Assembly (NCBI GenBank): GCA_016791205.1
Contig: JAEUNH010000178.1
Location: forward strand, 1 to 64,000
From: Rhodocyclaceae bacterium
Lineage (GTDB): Bacteria; Pseudomonadota; Gammaproteobacteria; Burkholderiales; Rhodocyclaceae
Reading direction: 5' to 3'
DNA: 64,000 nt
Numbering within the stretch: position 1 is the first letter of the stretch; each line of letters opens with the position of its first letter. Positions 11,711-22,094 of the stretch are shown here, in pieces. A program made the position numbers and the translations under genes. The notes below the pieces were generated by a model, which was not told where the DNA came from, did not search any database, and worked only from the letters and a program-made list of their open reading frames with translations.

Positions 11711-11780
11711 TTCTGTCGGGAATGGTAGGATGCGTTCAAAAGAGAATGCTAATAGACGCGCCCAGCCCCGAGAGAACGAA

Positions 11781-12587
11781 ATGAGACTGAACGACACCAT
11801 GGCCATACCCGACGTCCAAGGATCCGCCGACACCCGCCAGCTGGCCATCGACAAGGTCGGCATCAAGTCCATCCGCCATCCGGTGCGGGTGATGGACAAG
11901 GATGGCGGCGTGCAGCACACCATCGCCGTCTTCAACATGTACGTCGGCCTGCCGCACAACTTCAAGGGCACCCACATGTCGCGCTTCGTGGAGATCCTCA
12001 ACAGCCACGACCGCGAAATCTCCGTGGAAAACTTCGAGCCCACCCTGCGCGAGATGGTCAGGCGCCTGGAGGCCGAGACCGGCCACATCGAGATGACCTT
12101 CCCCTACTTCATCCAGAAGAAGGCGCCGGTGTCGGGCGTGAAGAGCCTGATCGACTACGAGGTCACCTTCGTCGGCGAGATCTGCGAAGGCGGCCATTAC
12201 CGCTTCACCATGAGGATCGTGGTGCCGGTCACCAGCCTGTGCCCCTGCTCGAAGAAGATTTCCGAGCGCGGCGCCCACAACCAGCGCTCCCACGTCACCG
12301 TCACCACGACCACCAACGACTTCGTCTGGATCGAGGAGCTGGTGCAGCTGGTGGAAAGCCAGGCCTCCTGCGAACTCTACGGCCTGCTCAAGCGGCCCGA
12401 CGAGAAATACGTCACCGAGCACGCCTACGACAACCCGAAGTTCGTCGAGGACATGGTGCGCGACGTCGCCGCCCTGCTCAACCGCGAGAAGCGCATCGAC
12501 GCCTATGTGGTGGAGTCGGAAAACTTCGAGTCGATCCACAATCACTCCGCCTACGCCCTCATCGAGCGCAACAAGTTGGAGGGCTGA
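11781..12587 (+). CDS. folE2: GTP cyclohydrolase type IB
   Basis: Makes 7,8-dihydroneopterin triphosphate from GTP for folate or queuosine synthesis. This metal-flexible form replaces or backs up zinc-dependent FolE. The protein of 268 residues contains [24 protein letters not shown], and the metal-site cysteine in [23 protein letters not shown] 11781 has GAGAG upstream; ATG 11799 would also keep all conserved residues. It ends just before a strong stem-loop terminator. A long upstream extension into dxs is possible in frame but not needed. Confidence 0.93.
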   Translation: MRLNDTMAIPDVQGSADTRQLAIDKVGIKSIRHPVRVMDKDGGVQHTIAVFNMYVGLPHNFKGTHMSRFVEILNSHDREISVENFEPTLREMVRRLEAETGHIEMTFPYFIQKKAPVSGVKSLIDYEVTFVGEICEGGHYRFTMRIVVPVTSLCPCSKKISERGAHNQRSHVTVTTTTNDFVWIEELVQLVESQASCELYGLLKRPDEKYVTEHAYDNPKFVEDMVRDVAALLNREKRIDAYVVESENFESIHNHSAYALIERNKLEG

Positions 12588-12604
12588 AATACCCCCGCCG
12601 CAAA

Positions 12605-12634
12605 GCAAACGGGGCGCCCAGGCGCCCCGTTTGC
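12605..12634. terminator. Bidirectional terminator between folE2 and rplS
   Basis: Perfect 14-bp inverted repeat GCAAACGGGGCGCC / GGCGCCCCGTTTGC with a 2-base loop, placed between convergent genes. Short T/A tracts on each side suit both strands. Confidence 0.85.
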
Positions 12635-12653
12635 TTGCGTCGATCCGGCCTCC

Positions 12654-13031
12654 TTATTGCGCGTCGGCTTTGTTGGAGGTCGCCAGCTTCTCGCGGATGC
12701 GCGCCGACTTGCCGGAGCGCTGGCGCAAGTAGTACAGCTTGGCGCGGCGCACGTCGCCCTTGCGCTTCACCTCGATGCTGGCAATCAGCGGGGAATAGGT
12801 CTGGAAGGTCCGCTCGACGCCCTCGCCCGAGGAAATCTTGCGCACCGTAAAGGCCGAGTTGAGGCCGCGGTTGCGCTTGGCGATCACCACCCCCTCGTAG
12901 GCCTGCACGCGCTTGCGCTCGCCTTCGACGACGTTCACGTTGACGATCACCGTGTCGCCCGGGGCGAAATCGGGAATGTTCTTGCCCAGACGGGCGATTT
13001 CTTCCTGTTCCAGCTGCTGGATGAGATTCAT
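12654..13031 (-). CDS. rplS: 50S ribosomal protein L19
   Basis: A protein of 125 residues at the 30S-50S interface. [20 protein letters not shown], then [11 protein letters not shown] and [13 protein letters not shown] are L19 hallmarks. Last gene of the conserved rpsP-rimM-trmD-rplS operon. An 84-base gap separates it from trmD, leaving room for extra translation control or processing, as is common for this operon. Confidence 0.98.
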   Translation of the reverse strand: MNLIQQLEQEEIARLGKNIPDFAPGDTVIVNVNVVEGERKRVQAYEGVVIAKRNRGLNSAFTVRKISSGEGVERTFQTYSPLIASIEVKRKGDVRRAKLYYLRQRSGKSARIREKLATSNKADAQ

Positions 13032-13115
13032 GGCACTGCTCCTATGTCAAATGGCCCTTGGCCTGGCGCGCAGAGCAGGCCAAGGCCTGGTGCGCGCGTT
13101 TCTGGTTGCACTCGC

Positions 13116-13859
13116 CTACTTCAACTGCTCCTGCTTGAATTCCTCAAGCAGGGAAATTTCCTCCCGGCTCAGCGACCGGCCCGCGATCAGTTCGGGCCGC
13201 CGCAGCCAGGTGCGTCCCAGCGCCTGCTTCAGGCGCCAGCGCCGGATCTCGGCATGGTGCCCGGAGAGCAGCACCGGCGGCACCGCCAGCCCTTCGTATA
13301 GCTCCGGCCGCGTGTAGTGCGGACAATCCAGCAGGCCGTCGGCGAAGGATTCCTCGACCGCCGAGGCGGCATCGTTGAGCGCTCCGGGCAGTTGCCGCAC
13401 CACCGCGTCGATCAGCGCCATCGCCGCAATCTCGCCACCGGAGAGAACGAAGTCGCCAAGCGAAATCTCCTCATCCACGCAGCGCTCGATCAGCCGCTCG
13501 TCGATGCCCTCGTAGCGGCCGCACAGCAGGACTGCGCCCTGGCCCTGCGACAGGTGCATCACCCGCCGATGGGTCAGCGGCTGGCCTTGCGGCGACAGGC
13601 AGATCACCTTCGCCTCCGGACGCTGCCTTCTCGCCGCGGAGATGGCCTTTTCCAGCGGCTCGGCCAGCATCACCATGCCAGGTCCGCCGCCGTAGGGCCG
13701 GTCGTCCACCGTCCGGTAGGGGTCGGTGGTGAAGTCGCGCGGATTCCACAGCGCCAGCTGCCACAGGCCCTGCTCGCGCGCCCGTCGCGCGATGCCGTGA
13801 TCGGTCAGCGCGGCGAACATATCCGGAAACAGGGTGACGACATCGAAGGCGACACTCAC
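13116..13859 (-). CDS. trmD: tRNA (guanine-N1)-methyltransferase
   Basis: SPOUT-family, S-adenosylmethionine-dependent enzyme that methylates G37 of tRNAs to prevent frameshifting. It has 247 residues from GTG at 13859, which overlaps the rimM stop as GTGA and has GGGGAG six bases upstream; an in-frame GTG at 13874 is less well placed. Seen are [20 protein letters not shown], the trefoil-knot loop [10 protein letters not shown] and [12 protein letters not shown], then [15 protein letters not shown]. Confidence 0.96.
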   Translation of the reverse strand: MSVAFDVVTLFPDMFAALTDHGIARRAREQGLWQLALWNPRDFTTDPYRTVDDRPYGGGPGMVMLAEPLEKAISAARRQRPEAKVICLSPQGQPLTHRRVMHLSQGQGAVLLCGRYEGIDERLIERCVDEEISLGDFVLSGGEIAAMALIDAVVRQLPGALNDAASAVEESFADGLLDCPHYTRPELYEGLAVPPVLLSGHHAEIRRWRLKQALGRTWLRRPELIAGRSLSREEISLLEEFKQEQLK

Positions 13860-14365
13860 CAGTCGCTCCCCCACTCGACCCGGATTCGGCCTCCAACGAG
13901 GTCAACCTCCCGGACCACAGCCGCCACGAAGGGCAGCAGGCGGCGCCGGTCCTGCGCATCGCGCAGCGCCAACACTTCGTGGGCGCCGCTTCTAAGCAAC
14001 TCGGCGACCCGGCCGAGCCGTTCGCCTTTCTCGTTCACCACTTCCAGACCGACCAGATCGGCCCAGTAGAACTCATCCGCGCCGGTCTTCGGCAGCGCGG
14101 CGCGCGGGGCGCCGACATACAGGCCGGTCAGGGTTTCCGCCGCGTTGCGGTCGGCCAGGCCTTCGAAGCGGGCGATCAGGCCCTTGCCGTGGGCCTTGCA
14201 GCCATTCAGGGAACGCGCCTGCCAGGCGGACTCTTCGGCGTCTTCCCCGGCGCTCAACCACCAGTTGGGCATCTCCGACCAGGCCAGCGGGTCATCGCCG
14301 AAGACCTGAACCTTGACCCAGCCCTGCACGCCGAATGGGGCGGAAATGCGCCCCAGGACAATCAT
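13856..14365 (-). CDS. rimM: 16S rRNA processing protein RimM
   Basis: Assembly factor that binds ribosomal protein S19 and helps mature the 30S head. It has 169 residues from ATG 14365 ([19 protein letters not shown]). The N-terminal beta-barrel contains the conserved LGRI-FG-GWVKV; the C-terminal PRC barrel includes [20 protein letters not shown] and the VLLPFV-like RLLPFV. Start lies four bases after rpsP and its stop overlaps trmD. Confidence 0.95.
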   Translation of the reverse strand: MIVLGRISAPFGVQGWVKVQVFGDDPLAWSEMPNWWLSAGEDAEESAWQARSLNGCKAHGKGLIARFEGLADRNAAETLTGLYVGAPRAALPKTGADEFYWADLVGLEVVNEKGERLGRVAELLRSGAHEVLALRDAQDRRRLLPFVAAVVREVDLVGGRIRVEWGSDW

Positions 14366-14369
14366 GCGC

Positions 14370-14624
14370 TCAGGCGGCGGCCTTGCCGGCGAACTGCTTG
14401 ACCAGGCGCGCCACGGTGGGCGAGAGCTGGGCGCCCTTGCCGGCCCAATGCTCGATGCGCTGCAGGTCGACGCGCAAGCCTTGTTCCTTCTCGCCGGCGA
14501 CGGGATTGTAGTAGCCGACGCGCTCGATGCAGGCGCCATCGCGGCGCTTGCGAGAATCCATCACCACCATGTTGTAGAACGGGCGCTTCTTGGCGCCGCC
14601 CCGGGAAAGCCGAATCACGACCAT
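14370..14624 (-). CDS. rpsP: 30S ribosomal protein S16
   Basis: A small-subunit protein of 84 residues: [36 protein letters not shown] and [13 protein letters not shown] are diagnostic. First gene of the rpsP-rimM-trmD-rplS operon, with a probable sigma-70 promoter about 100 bases upstream. Confidence 0.98.
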   Translation of the reverse strand: MVVIRLSRGGAKKRPFYNMVVMDSRKRRDGACIERVGYYNPVAGEKEQGLRVDLQRIEHWAGKGAQLSPTVARLVKQFAGKAAA

Positions 14625-14723
14625 GTACGTTGACCCCAGTTGGAAACGATCATCCTCCGGCGTCGCAGCGTGGTTCGCGAATCGAATCGCGACAGCGCCG
14701 CCGGCCGAAGCTAAAGGGGGCGT

Positions 14724-14752
14724 ATCTTAAAGGAAAACCGCCTGAAAAACAA
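14724..14752 (-). promoter_or_regulatory. Probable sigma-70 promoter of the rpsP operon
   Basis: On the minus strand, TTGTTT (14752-14747) and TAAGAT (14729-14724) are separated by 17 bases, about 100 bases before rpsP. Assigned by eye only. Confidence 0.5.
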
Positions 14753-14863
14753 GAACAAGCCGCGAATCAACGACTCCGTCCGGCACCCCTTGCCGGGACA
14801 GGCGATTCCTCTACAATGAAGCCATGTGATTGAGGGAAGGGCCGTTTCAAGGCCCGCAGACAC

Positions 14864-16384
14864 TTGACCAGCACAGCCGCCGCCCGCCCGATGCGCCCGT
14901 CCGATGACGTCGCCCACGTCCTCGACTGGCTCGCCTCGCCGATCCCCGAGGACGCCGCCCGGGATCTGGCCCAGATGAGCGGCGAGTTGGCGGCCCTGCG
15001 GCGCGCCCGGCTGGAGGAAGCCCATTTCCACCGGATCCTGGATTTGTTCTATGACCGGGCCCTGCGCCTGGCGCGCGCCCTGAAAATCCGCCTGAGCGAA
15101 GCCAGCCCGCCGCTCAGCAAGGAAATGCGCGCCATGGCAACCCTGCTGGTGACGGTTCAGGAAAGTGTGGCGGCGGGTTACGAGCGCGTCCTGGTCGATG
15201 TCGAGCGCCTCAGCCACAGCAAGCGCCGCCACCCCGGCTCGGTGGCCGCACGCGCCCTGCGCTGCCTGGGCGAGGCCCTGGAAGTCAGCACCATGATGGC
15301 CGGCCCGCCACCACCCGACATGTGGCGTCGCGCCCATGCCCTGGCCAAGGCCGCGCGCGAGCATTACGAGCCAACCGCCACCGTGATCCCGGGCCTGACC
15401 CTGGATGCCGAAAAGATCTACAAGAGCCTGCTGGCCCTCGCCGCCGCGCAGCCGGAAGGCTTCTCCCCCGCCGAGATCGGGCTGCTGGGCGAGTACCTCG
15501 GCCATTTTTCTGCCGCCGTCAGCCTGCTTGCCAGCCGCCCTCCCGAGGAGGAAGGCTCCTGGTACTGGGTGGACATCGGCCGTGACATGGGCCCGGTGCC
15601 GCCCAACCGGCGCATCCCGCCCGACCATGGCGACCTGCTGTATTGCTCCTTCCAGATGCTGGGCCGCCTGGCCAACGAACAGATCTCGGCGCTCGAGGGC
15701 GGCATGGCGGCAGGCAACCTGCGACTGCCCGAACGTGCCGCCGGACCCGGCGGCATCGCCGCCCTGAAACGCATGCAGGCCCACTGGGCGCATCCGCCGC
15801 ATCGCCAGCACCCCCGCCGCCACAACAACTACCGCGCCCAGCTGTGTCTCGGCCTGAACGAGCTGTGGCAATTGCTGGAGCACGGCGAGGCGCCGGAGGG
15901 CACCGAGCCGGGGACCACGCAGACCACCGAGTGGATGGTGCTCAACGAAAGCCCCTCCGGCTATGCCGTGATGCATGTCTCCGGAGAGGTGGAAGGGCTG
16001 GTGCCGGGCAGCGCCATCGCCTTGCGGCCGGCGCCGGACAAGCCCTGGAGCGTATGCGTGGTGCGCTGGATGAAAAGCGAGAACCCGGAACATATCGAGC
16101 TCGGCCTGGAGCTGGTCGCGCCGGCGGCGCGCTCGGTGCAGCTGGTGTTCCGCAACGGCGACCCGGCTCAGCAACCCACGCCGGGCCTGCTGCTGCCGGC
16201 CATCCCGGCCGTGCGCGAGCACGCCGCGGTGCTGGCGCCCTCGGGGGCCTACAGCGCGCGGCGCTTCTTCATCGTCTCGGGCGAGGACAAGACCCACGTC
16301 ATGCAGGGCCGGCTGCTCAGCCTGGACGTGCAGACCGGCGCCATCGAGCTGTTCCAGTTCGAACCCGATCCGTATCCGATGTGA
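14864..16384 (+). CDS. Conserved hypothetical protein, possible PilZ-like C terminus
   Basis: A soluble protein of 506 residues, with no signal peptide or membrane helix. The first 300 residues are mostly helical (LAQMSGELAALRRARLEEAH, LTLDAEKIYKSLLAL); the last 180 are beta-rich (WMVLNESPSGYAVMHVSGEV, LVPGSAIAL, VVRWMKSENPEHIELGLELV) and resemble the arrangement in PilZ-type proteins, though the RxxxR of c-di-GMP binders is not evident. The frame begins with TTG at 14864; ATG at 14891 is the first standard start. It stops exactly where the convergent YihY gene ends. Function not recognised; a role linked to c-di-GMP is only a guess. Confidence 0.72.
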   Translation: MTSTAAARPMRPSDDVAHVLDWLASPIPEDAARDLAQMSGELAALRRARLEEAHFHRILDLFYDRALRLARALKIRLSEASPPLSKEMRAMATLLVTVQESVAAGYERVLVDVERLSHSKRRHPGSVAARALRCLGEALEVSTMMAGPPPPDMWRRAHALAKAAREHYEPTATVIPGLTLDAEKIYKSLLALAAAQPEGFSPAEIGLLGEYLGHFSAAVSLLASRPPEEEGSWYWVDIGRDMGPVPPNRRIPPDHGDLLYCSFQMLGRLANEQISALEGGMAAGNLRLPERAAGPGGIAALKRMQAHWAHPPHRQHPRRHNNYRAQLCLGLNELWQLLEHGEAPEGTEPGTTQTTEWMVLNESPSGYAVMHVSGEVEGLVPGSAIALRPAPDKPWSVCVVRWMKSENPEHIELGLELVAPAARSVQLVFRNGDPAQQPTPGLLLPAIPAVREHAAVLAPSGAYSARRFFIVSGEDKTHVMQGRLLSLDVQTGAIELFQFEPDPYPM

Positions 16385-17209
16385 TCAGCGTCCCGCCGGA
16401 CGCATTTCGCCCATCACCGCGGCGGCCAGCGCCCCGGCCAGCACCACCAGCCAGGACAGGTACAGCCAGACCAGCAGGATCGGCAGGGCGGCGAAGGCGC
16501 CATAGATCAAGGTGTAATTCGGCACCAGGGACAAATACATGGCGAAGCCGCGCTGGATCAGGGCGAAGCCGAGCGCCGTCAGGACGCCACCGCTGACGGC
16601 ATGCCAGGGCGCAACCGGCTTGTTGGGCAGGGCGTAGTAGATCCAGCTGCAGAGCGTCGCCAGCAGCAGCACCGGCAGACTCCTGAGCAGCAGGTTGGCG
16701 ATCCATTTCGGTTCGTTGGTCAGGCCGAGCGAGGCGGTCAGCAGGTAGGTTGCCGCGGCAACGATGGCGCCCAGCACCACCGGTCCCAGCACCAGGCAGG
16801 TCAGATACAGCAGCACCCGCTTGACCAGAGGACGCTGCTGCCTGACGCGCCAGATCTGGCTGAACACCCGGTCGATGGAGAACAGCAGCAGCAGGGCCGT
16901 GACGACCAGCATGCCGGTGCCGAGGAGCGTCAGCCGGCCGGTCTTCTGGCTGAATTGCAGGGCGTAGGCCGCGATCACCTTGCCGGCCTTCTCGGGCAGC
17001 AGGTTGGCCAGCAGAAAGTTGCGCAGCGCAGCGCCGAGGCTGGCAAAAAATTCAAAGTGCGAAATCAGCACCAGCGTCACGGTGAGCAGCGGCACCAGCG
17101 CCAGCAGGGTGGTGAAAGCCAGGCTGGCGGCAGCCTGGGCGCAGCGCTCCTCGCGGAAGCGCTTGACGCAGCGCATCAGGAAATCCGGCAAGGGGCCGAC
17201 CAGGCGCAT
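16385..17209 (-). CDS. YihY/BrkB-family inner-membrane protein
   Basis: Polytopic membrane protein of 274 residues. It starts with an amphipathic region, then RCAQAAASLAFTTLLALVPL, the family hallmark, followed by five more hydrophobic helices and the NYTLIYGAFAALPILLVWLY segment. Once mis-named ribonuclease BN; the true function is unknown, with suggestions of transport. Some betaproteobacterial versions carry a long cytoplasmic C-terminal extension; this one ends soon after the last helix. Confidence 0.9.
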   Translation of the reverse strand: MRLVGPLPDFLMRCVKRFREERCAQAAASLAFTTLLALVPLLTVTLVLISHFEFFASLGAALRNFLLANLLPEKAGKVIAAYALQFSQKTGRLTLLGTGMLVVTALLLLFSIDRVFSQIWRVRQQRPLVKRVLLYLTCLVLGPVVLGAIVAAATYLLTASLGLTNEPKWIANLLLRSLPVLLLATLCSWIYYALPNKPVAPWHAVSGGVLTALGFALIQRGFAMYLSLVPNYTLIYGAFAALPILLVWLYLSWLVVLAGALAAAVMGEMRPAGR

Positions 17210-17257
17210 GCGGCAAATCCACTCGGATAGAATGCCGCGATTCTACCGGAACGCCGC

Positions 17258-17626
17258 ATGTCCCCTCGCCTGAGCAACCGCTGCGCCGCGGCCAGCCTGA
17301 TCGCGCTGATCTTCCTCGGTCTCGGGTGGGAGTTGTGGTGGGCGCCGCTGCGCCCGGGCGGCTCCTGGCTGGCGCTGAAGGTGCTGCCGCTGCTCGTGCC
17401 GCTCTTCGGCGTGCTGCGCGGCCGGCGCTATACGCACCAGTGGGTCACCTTGCTGGCGCTCGCCTACTTTACCGAGGGCGTGCTGCGGACGGCCAGCGAC
17501 AGCGGGCTCGCGGTCGGGCTGGCGGCGGCGGAAATCGCCCTCTCGGTCTCGCTCTTCGTCTGCGCGGTGTGCTACGTGCGCGCCAGCGGAAAAGTCGGTC
17601 TGCCCGACACGGCGATCGGGCGCTAG
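17258..17626 (+). CDS. DUF2069 small membrane protein
   Basis: A protein of 122 residues with four predicted helices ([72 protein letters not shown]), the DUF2069 pattern. The function is unknown. The C terminus, GKVGLPDTA, is encoded by one of the best copies of the dispersed 28-bp motif, and the stop overlaps the convergent chemoreceptor stop by four bases. Start ATG 17258. Confidence 0.85.
   Translation: MSPRLSNRCAAASLIALIFLGLGWELWWAPLRPGGSWLALKVLPLLVPLFGVLRGRRYTHQWVTLLALAYFTEGVLRTASDSGLAVGLAAAEIALSVSLFVCAVCYVRASGKVGLPDTAIGR
17588..17615 (+). repeat. Dispersed 28-bp motif, copy 3 (3' end of DUF2069 gene)
   Basis: Matches 26 of 28 consensus positions and encodes the last residues G-K-V-G-L-P-D-T-A of the DUF2069 protein. 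Confidence 0.85.
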
Positions 17627-19248
17627 ACCCGGAAGCGGCCGACGGCGGCGCGCACCCCGAGCGCCAGCGATTCGAGCTTGCGCGCGGTCTCCGCCGCTTC
17701 GCGGGTGGCGGCGTGGTTCTCCTCGGCCATCTGGGCGATCTTCTCGACGCTGGAGGCGATCTCGTTGCTGGCCACGCTCTGCTCCTTGAGGGCGCCGGAG
17801 ATCTCGTTCACCGCGGTGACGGCGCGGCGGGTGCCGTCGCCGATGCCGGTCATGGCCTCGCTGGCCCGGTCGGCCAGGCCAAGGCCTTCGACCACCCGCG
17901 CGACCACGCCCTCCTGGATGGTGGCGATGGCGGCGCGGCTGCTTTCCTGCATCAGGCCGATCATCTCGCCGATCTCCACCGTCGCCTGGGAGGTGCGCTC
18001 GGCCAGTTTGCGAACCTCGTCGGCCACCACGGCGAAGCCGCGGCCCTGCTCGCCGGCGCGCGCCGCCTCGATGGCGGCATTGAGCGCCAGCAGATTGGTC
18101 TGGTCGGCCACCTCCTTGATCACCTGCACCACCGAGGAGATGCGCTCGACGTGGCCACCCACGGTCTGCATGTTCTGCGAGGACTCGCTCACCACCTCGG
18201 CGATCTTCTCCATCTCCTGCTGGGTTTCCTGGATGACCTGGGCGCCCTGCTGGGACAGCTCGCCGGCGCGCGCCGTCACTGCACGCGCCTCGCTGGCGCT
18301 GTCGGAGACGTGGTTGATCGAAACCGTCATCTGCTCCACCGCGGCGGCCATGCTGGCGGCGGCCTCGCTCTGCTGCGAGGTGCTGGCGGCCAACTGGCCG
18401 GAGGTCGCCGACAAGAGCTGGGCGGCGCCCGCCACGCCATCCGCGTGGGCCTTCAGTTCGCCGACCATCCCCTTGAGGGCCGCCTGCATGTCCTTCATCG
18501 CCGCCAGCAGGCTGTTCGCGTCGCCGGCCTTGACCGGAATCTCGCGCGTCAGGTCGCCCTGGGCGATGCAGGCGAGCGCGGCCTTGGCTTCGTCCGGCTC
18601 GCCGCCCAGCGGGCGCGTCACGGCGCGGATGATCCAGGAGGCCAGCAGCACCGCCGCCACGGCCATGAACGCCAGGAACAGGAACAGCCCGTTGCGGGCG
18701 GTGGCATAGGCCTCATGGGAAGCCTTGCCGGCCTCCTCGAGAATCTGCCCTTGAACCTTGATCAGCCTGCCCACCGCCTCCAGCAGCCGATTCAGGGCCG
18801 GCACGGTCTCGCCGCTCATGCGCCGCGAAGCCTCGGCGTCCCGGCCTTCGTCGAGCAGCCGCGCCACCTCGCCGAAGGAGGCGACATAAGCCTTGCGCCG
18901 CTCCCGCACCTCGGCCAGCAGGGCCTTGCCTTCCGGCTTGTAGAGCAGCGGCTCGAGGGCCCCAAGCTTGGCGTCGATGGCCTGGACGTTGGCGGCAATG
19001 CGCTGCCTGGTCGCCGCCCGCTCCTGGGCCAGGAACAGCAGGAACGTCTCCCGCGCATTGGCATTCATCAGGTCGATGGCGTCGTTGGCGAGGACGGTTT
19101 TCTGCCAGTCCTTGGCGACGATGCGGTCGACGACAGCGTCGGACGCCGCCAGCCTGTCGAGGCCGATCAGCACCGATGCCAGCAGCATGATGAAAAACAG
19201 GCCGAATCCCAGCGCCAGGCGCTGCGCCACCGTGAATTTGCCGAACAT
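17623..19248 (-). CDS. Methyl-accepting chemotaxis protein
   Basis: Transmembrane chemoreceptor of 541 residues from ATG 19248 ([16 protein letters not shown]). A first membrane helix lies at about residues 12-32, a four-helix-bundle-type periplasmic domain (about 33-185), a second helix at [19 protein letters not shown], then HAMP and a signalling domain with the hairpin [20 protein letters not shown] and [16 protein letters not shown]. There is no C-terminal CheR/CheB-binding pentapeptide; it ends AAVGRFRV. The ligand cannot be inferred. No other che gene is in the window. Confidence 0.94.
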   Translation of the reverse strand: MFGKFTVAQRLALGFGLFFIMLLASVLIGLDRLAASDAVVDRIVAKDWQKTVLANDAIDLMNANARETFLLFLAQERAATRQRIAANVQAIDAKLGALEPLLYKPEGKALLAEVRERRKAYVASFGEVARLLDEGRDAEASRRMSGETVPALNRLLEAVGRLIKVQGQILEEAGKASHEAYATARNGLFLFLAFMAVAAVLLASWIIRAVTRPLGGEPDEAKAALACIAQGDLTREIPVKAGDANSLLAAMKDMQAALKGMVGELKAHADGVAGAAQLLSATSGQLAASTSQQSEAAASMAAAVEQMTVSINHVSDSASEARAVTARAGELSQQGAQVIQETQQEMEKIAEVVSESSQNMQTVGGHVERISSVVQVIKEVADQTNLLALNAAIEAARAGEQGRGFAVVADEVRKLAERTSQATVEIGEMIGLMQESSRAAIATIQEGVVARVVEGLGLADRASEAMTGIGDGTRRAVTAVNEISGALKEQSVASNEIASSVEKIAQMAEENHAATREAAETARKLESLALGVRAAVGRFRV

Positions 19249-19503
19249 AGCCCATTGCTCCCGGGTAGTGATGAAAAAAGCATGGTTCCAGCGCGGCCCT
19301 GGAGGGTCGACCCGGTTTTGGTAAGCCGTATGGGCGTGAAGCGTGGGCAAGGGCGGGGCCCGGCGGCCCGCATTCGCTCGTCAGGCCGTTTCGCTTCTGT
19401 GCGACCCGGGTTGAAGGCAGCCGCTGAAGCCTAGCTAGGACTGATTACGGCGCTGCCCGGGAATTCTTTATGGGAATTTAGGCCTTCAGTTACAGGCTCT
19501 TGC

Positions 19504-20115
19504 CTACTGGGGCTTGTCGGCGTTGAGCAGTTCGGCGGCGGACAGCAGTTCCTCGGCGACCTCGCCGATCTTGCGGCGCTGGGCGCGAGCCAAGTTGCGC
19601 AGGACCTCGAAGGCCTGCTGGCGGTTGAGACGACGTCTTTCCATCATCAGCCCGACTGCCATGCTGACTTCGCGGTTCTCGTTGAGCGCCGTCTGCAGCT
19701 GCTGGCCGGTATTGCGCAGGCTGCCGATCTCGATCGAGCGGGCCAGCGCCGCCTCGATGGCGGGGATCAGCTGAGCCAGGTCAACCGGCTTGACCAGGTA
19801 GCCCAGCGCGCCCTGCTCCACCGCCTGCCTGACCACTTCCTCTTCGCTGTAGGCCGTGAGGAACAGGAAGGGCACGCTGGGGGGCTCGATCAGCTGTCTG
19901 GCCAGGTCCAGGCCCGACTCGCCGGGCATGCGCAGATCCAGCACGGCGATATCGGGGCGCTCGATGGCGAGGATGCGCCTGGCTTCCTCGGCGCTGGCAC
20001 AGCCCTGCACGGCATAGCCGGCCTGCTCCAGGCCCTTGCACAACGTCGCCAGCACCAGCCGGTCGTCATCGACCAGCAGCACCTTGCGTGGCGGATTCAG
20101 CGCAGTCTCCTTCAT
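19504..20115 (-). CDS. ANTAR-domain response regulator
   Basis: A receiver plus ANTAR RNA-binding protein, 203 residues. The receiver (VLLVDDDRLVLATL, phosphorylatable Asp in AVLDLRMPGESG, then FLTAYS and YLVKPV) is followed by a coiled segment and the ANTAR domain (ENREVSMAVGLMMERRRLNR, QQAFEVLRNLA, then IGEVAEELLSA), as in AmiR/NasR/NasT antiterminators. It should act on nascent transcripts when phosphorylated. No partner histidine kinase is adjacent. A 17-bp palindrome sits 53-69 bases upstream of the start. Its target operon is not obvious in this window. Confidence 0.92.
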   Translation of the reverse strand: MKETALNPPRKVLLVDDDRLVLATLCKGLEQAGYAVQGCASAEEARRILAIERPDIAVLDLRMPGESGLDLARQLIEPPSVPFLFLTAYSEEEVVRQAVEQGALGYLVKPVDLAQLIPAIEAALARSIEIGSLRNTGQQLQTALNENREVSMAVGLMMERRRLNRQQAFEVLRNLARAQRRKIGEVAEELLSAAELLNADKPQ

Positions 20116-20167
20116 AACCGGCTCCTTGGTGTCCTTCTCTATAACGGCCGCATTCCCCTAAGCTTGA

Positions 20168-20184
20168 GACAATTGATAATTGTC
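20168..20184. promoter_or_regulatory. Palindrome upstream of ANTAR regulator
   Basis: GACAATT-GAT-AATTGTC, perfect 7-bp arms around 3 bases, in otherwise GC-rich DNA. On the minus strand it includes TTGACA, so it may overlap the regulator's own -35 element. Operator role is inferred. Confidence 0.45.
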
Positions 20185-20325
20185 AATGTTCCGTCAGGCG
20201 GCCATGCGCCTGCGGCGGAATTTCAGAAACCTGCGGGTGGGTAAACGAACGAGGCAGCCTGGGCTGGGCTGGCGGGCGGAAGCCGGCTAGGGCGTGGTCG
20301 GCTTCCGTGCGCGGATTCTACAACA

Positions 20326-21864
20326 TCAGACCTGCGGATTGACCTTCTCCGGCTTGGAAACCAGCTTGTTGAGGGCGTTGATGTAGGCCTTCACCGAGGC
20401 GACGATGATGTCGGTGTCGGCGCCCTGGCCATTGACCACCCGCCCGTCCTTGGCCAGCCGCACCGTCACCTCGCCCTGCGCGTCGGTGCCGCCGGTGATG
20501 CTGTTCACCGAGAAGAGCAGCAGCTCCGCCTGGCTGGCGGCAATGCGCTCGACGGCGCCGAACGAGGCATCCACCGGCCCGTCGCCGTCCGCCTCGGACC
20601 GGTTTTCCGCGCCGCCCACCGAAAGCGTCAAGCGGGCATGCGGCGTCTCGCCGGTCTCCGAGGTCACGCGCAGGCTGACCAGCTTGTAATGCTCCTGCTC
20701 CGGGGTGACCGCCTCGTCCGACATCAGCGCCTGCAGGTCCTCGTCGAAGATCTCGTGCTTCTTGTCGGCCAGTTCCTTGAAGCGGCTGAAGGCGAGGTTG
20801 AGCTGCTCCTCGCTGTCCACCACGATGCCCAGGTCGGCCAGCCGGGTCTTGAAGGCGTTGCGGCCGGAATGCTTGCCCAGCACCAGCTTGTTCTGCGTCC
20901 AGCCGACGTCCTGGGCGCGCATGATCTCGTAGGTCTCGCGGTGCTTGATCACCCCGTCCTGGTGGATGCCCGACTCGTGGGCGAAGGCGTTCGCCCCGAC
21001 GATGGCCTTGTTCGGCTGCACCGGGAAGCCGGTGATGCCGGAGACCAGCTTCGAGGCCGGCACGATCTGAGTCGAGTCGATGCGCGTCTCGCAGCCGAAG
21101 ATGTCCTGGCGGGTGCGCACGGCCATGACGATCTCCTCGAGCGCAGCATTGCCGGCGCGCTCGCCCAGGCCGTTGATGGTGCATTCGACCTGGCGCGCGC
21201 CCTCCATGACGGCGGCCAGCGAGTTGGCCACGGCCAGTCCCAGGTCGTTGTGGCAGTGCACCGACCAGACCACTTTGTCCGAATTCGGCACCCGCTCGCG
21301 CAGGCTGCGGATGGTCGAGGCGAACTGCCCCGGCACGTTGTAGCCGACGGTGTCGGGCACGTTGAGGGTCTTCGCCCCGGCCTGGATCACCGCCTCGAAG
21401 ATGCGGCAGAGGAAGTCCAGCTCGGAACGGCCGGCGTCCTCGGCGGAAAATTCGATGTCGTCGGTGTACTCGCGCGCCCAGCGCACGGCCTTCACCGCCT
21501 GCTCGACGACCTCGTCCGGCGTCATGCGCAGCTTCTTCTCCATGTGGATGGGACTGGTGGCGATGAAGGTATGGATGCGACCGGACTTGGCCGGCTTGAT
21601 GGCCTCGCCGGCGCGGCGAATGTCGTTCTCGTTGGCGCGCGCCAGCGAGCAGACGGTGGACTCCTTCACCACCTCGGCGATGCCGTGGATGGCGTCGAAA
21701 TCGCCCGGCGAGGCGGCGGCGAAGCCAGCCTCGATGACATCGACCTTCATGCGCTCCAGCTGGCGCGCCACGCGCAGCTTCTCTTCCTTGGTCATGGAGG
21801 CGCCGGGGCTCTGCTCGCCGTCGCGCAAGGTCGTGTCGAAAATCACCAAGTGGTCTTTCATCAT
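20326..21864 (-). CDS. leuA: 2-isopropylmalate synthase
   Basis: First committed enzyme of leucine synthesis, joining acetyl-CoA and 2-oxoisovalerate. It has 512 residues. The TIM barrel has [16 protein letters not shown] at residues 9-24 and the metal-binding [13 protein letters not shown]; the C-terminal LeuA dimer domain for leucine feedback spans about residues 390-505. The gene lies after ilvB-ilvH-ilvC-psd-pssA on the same strand, a grouping frequent in betaproteobacteria. Confidence 0.97.
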   Translation of the reverse strand: MMKDHLVIFDTTLRDGEQSPGASMTKEEKLRVARQLERMKVDVIEAGFAAASPGDFDAIHGIAEVVKESTVCSLARANENDIRRAGEAIKPAKSGRIHTFIATSPIHMEKKLRMTPDEVVEQAVKAVRWAREYTDDIEFSAEDAGRSELDFLCRIFEAVIQAGAKTLNVPDTVGYNVPGQFASTIRSLRERVPNSDKVVWSVHCHNDLGLAVANSLAAVMEGARQVECTINGLGERAGNAALEEIVMAVRTRQDIFGCETRIDSTQIVPASKLVSGITGFPVQPNKAIVGANAFAHESGIHQDGVIKHRETYEIMRAQDVGWTQNKLVLGKHSGRNAFKTRLADLGIVVDSEEQLNLAFSRFKELADKKHEIFDEDLQALMSDEAVTPEQEHYKLVSLRVTSETGETPHARLTLSVGGAENRSEADGDGPVDASFGAVERIAASQAELLLFSVNSITGGTDAQGEVTVRLAKDGRVVNGQGADTDIIVASVKAYINALNKLVSKPEKVNPQV

Positions 21865-21953
21865 GTCCGTCTCCGAATGGGAAGCGTAAATAAAGTCGAT
21901 CGGGGGTCATGCCCTCGTCGGCCGGGTACAACTCAAATTGTGGGTGGGGGAGT

Positions 21954-22040
21954 TTAGCGCGCGCGGCGCAGCAGCGGCCGGGCCAGCAGGAGGCCGCTGA
22001 GAAGCAGTGTTGCGGACAGGATCATTGCCATTTGAAGCAT
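21954..22040 (-). CDS. Possible 28-residue membrane peptide
   Basis: Short frame between pssA and leuA: ATG 22040 to TAA, MLQMAMILSATLLLSGLLLA followed by a basic tail RPLLRRAR. It would form a single membrane helix. No Shine-Dalgarno sequence is evident, so it may be chance; listed because its composition is that of real small membrane proteins. Confidence 0.25.
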   Translation of the reverse strand: MLQMAMILSATLLLSGLLLARPLLRRAR

Positions 22041-22094
22041 GGCACGACTATAGCTCAGATTTCCGGACCGGCGCAAGGGGGCAGGCCAGGGGGG

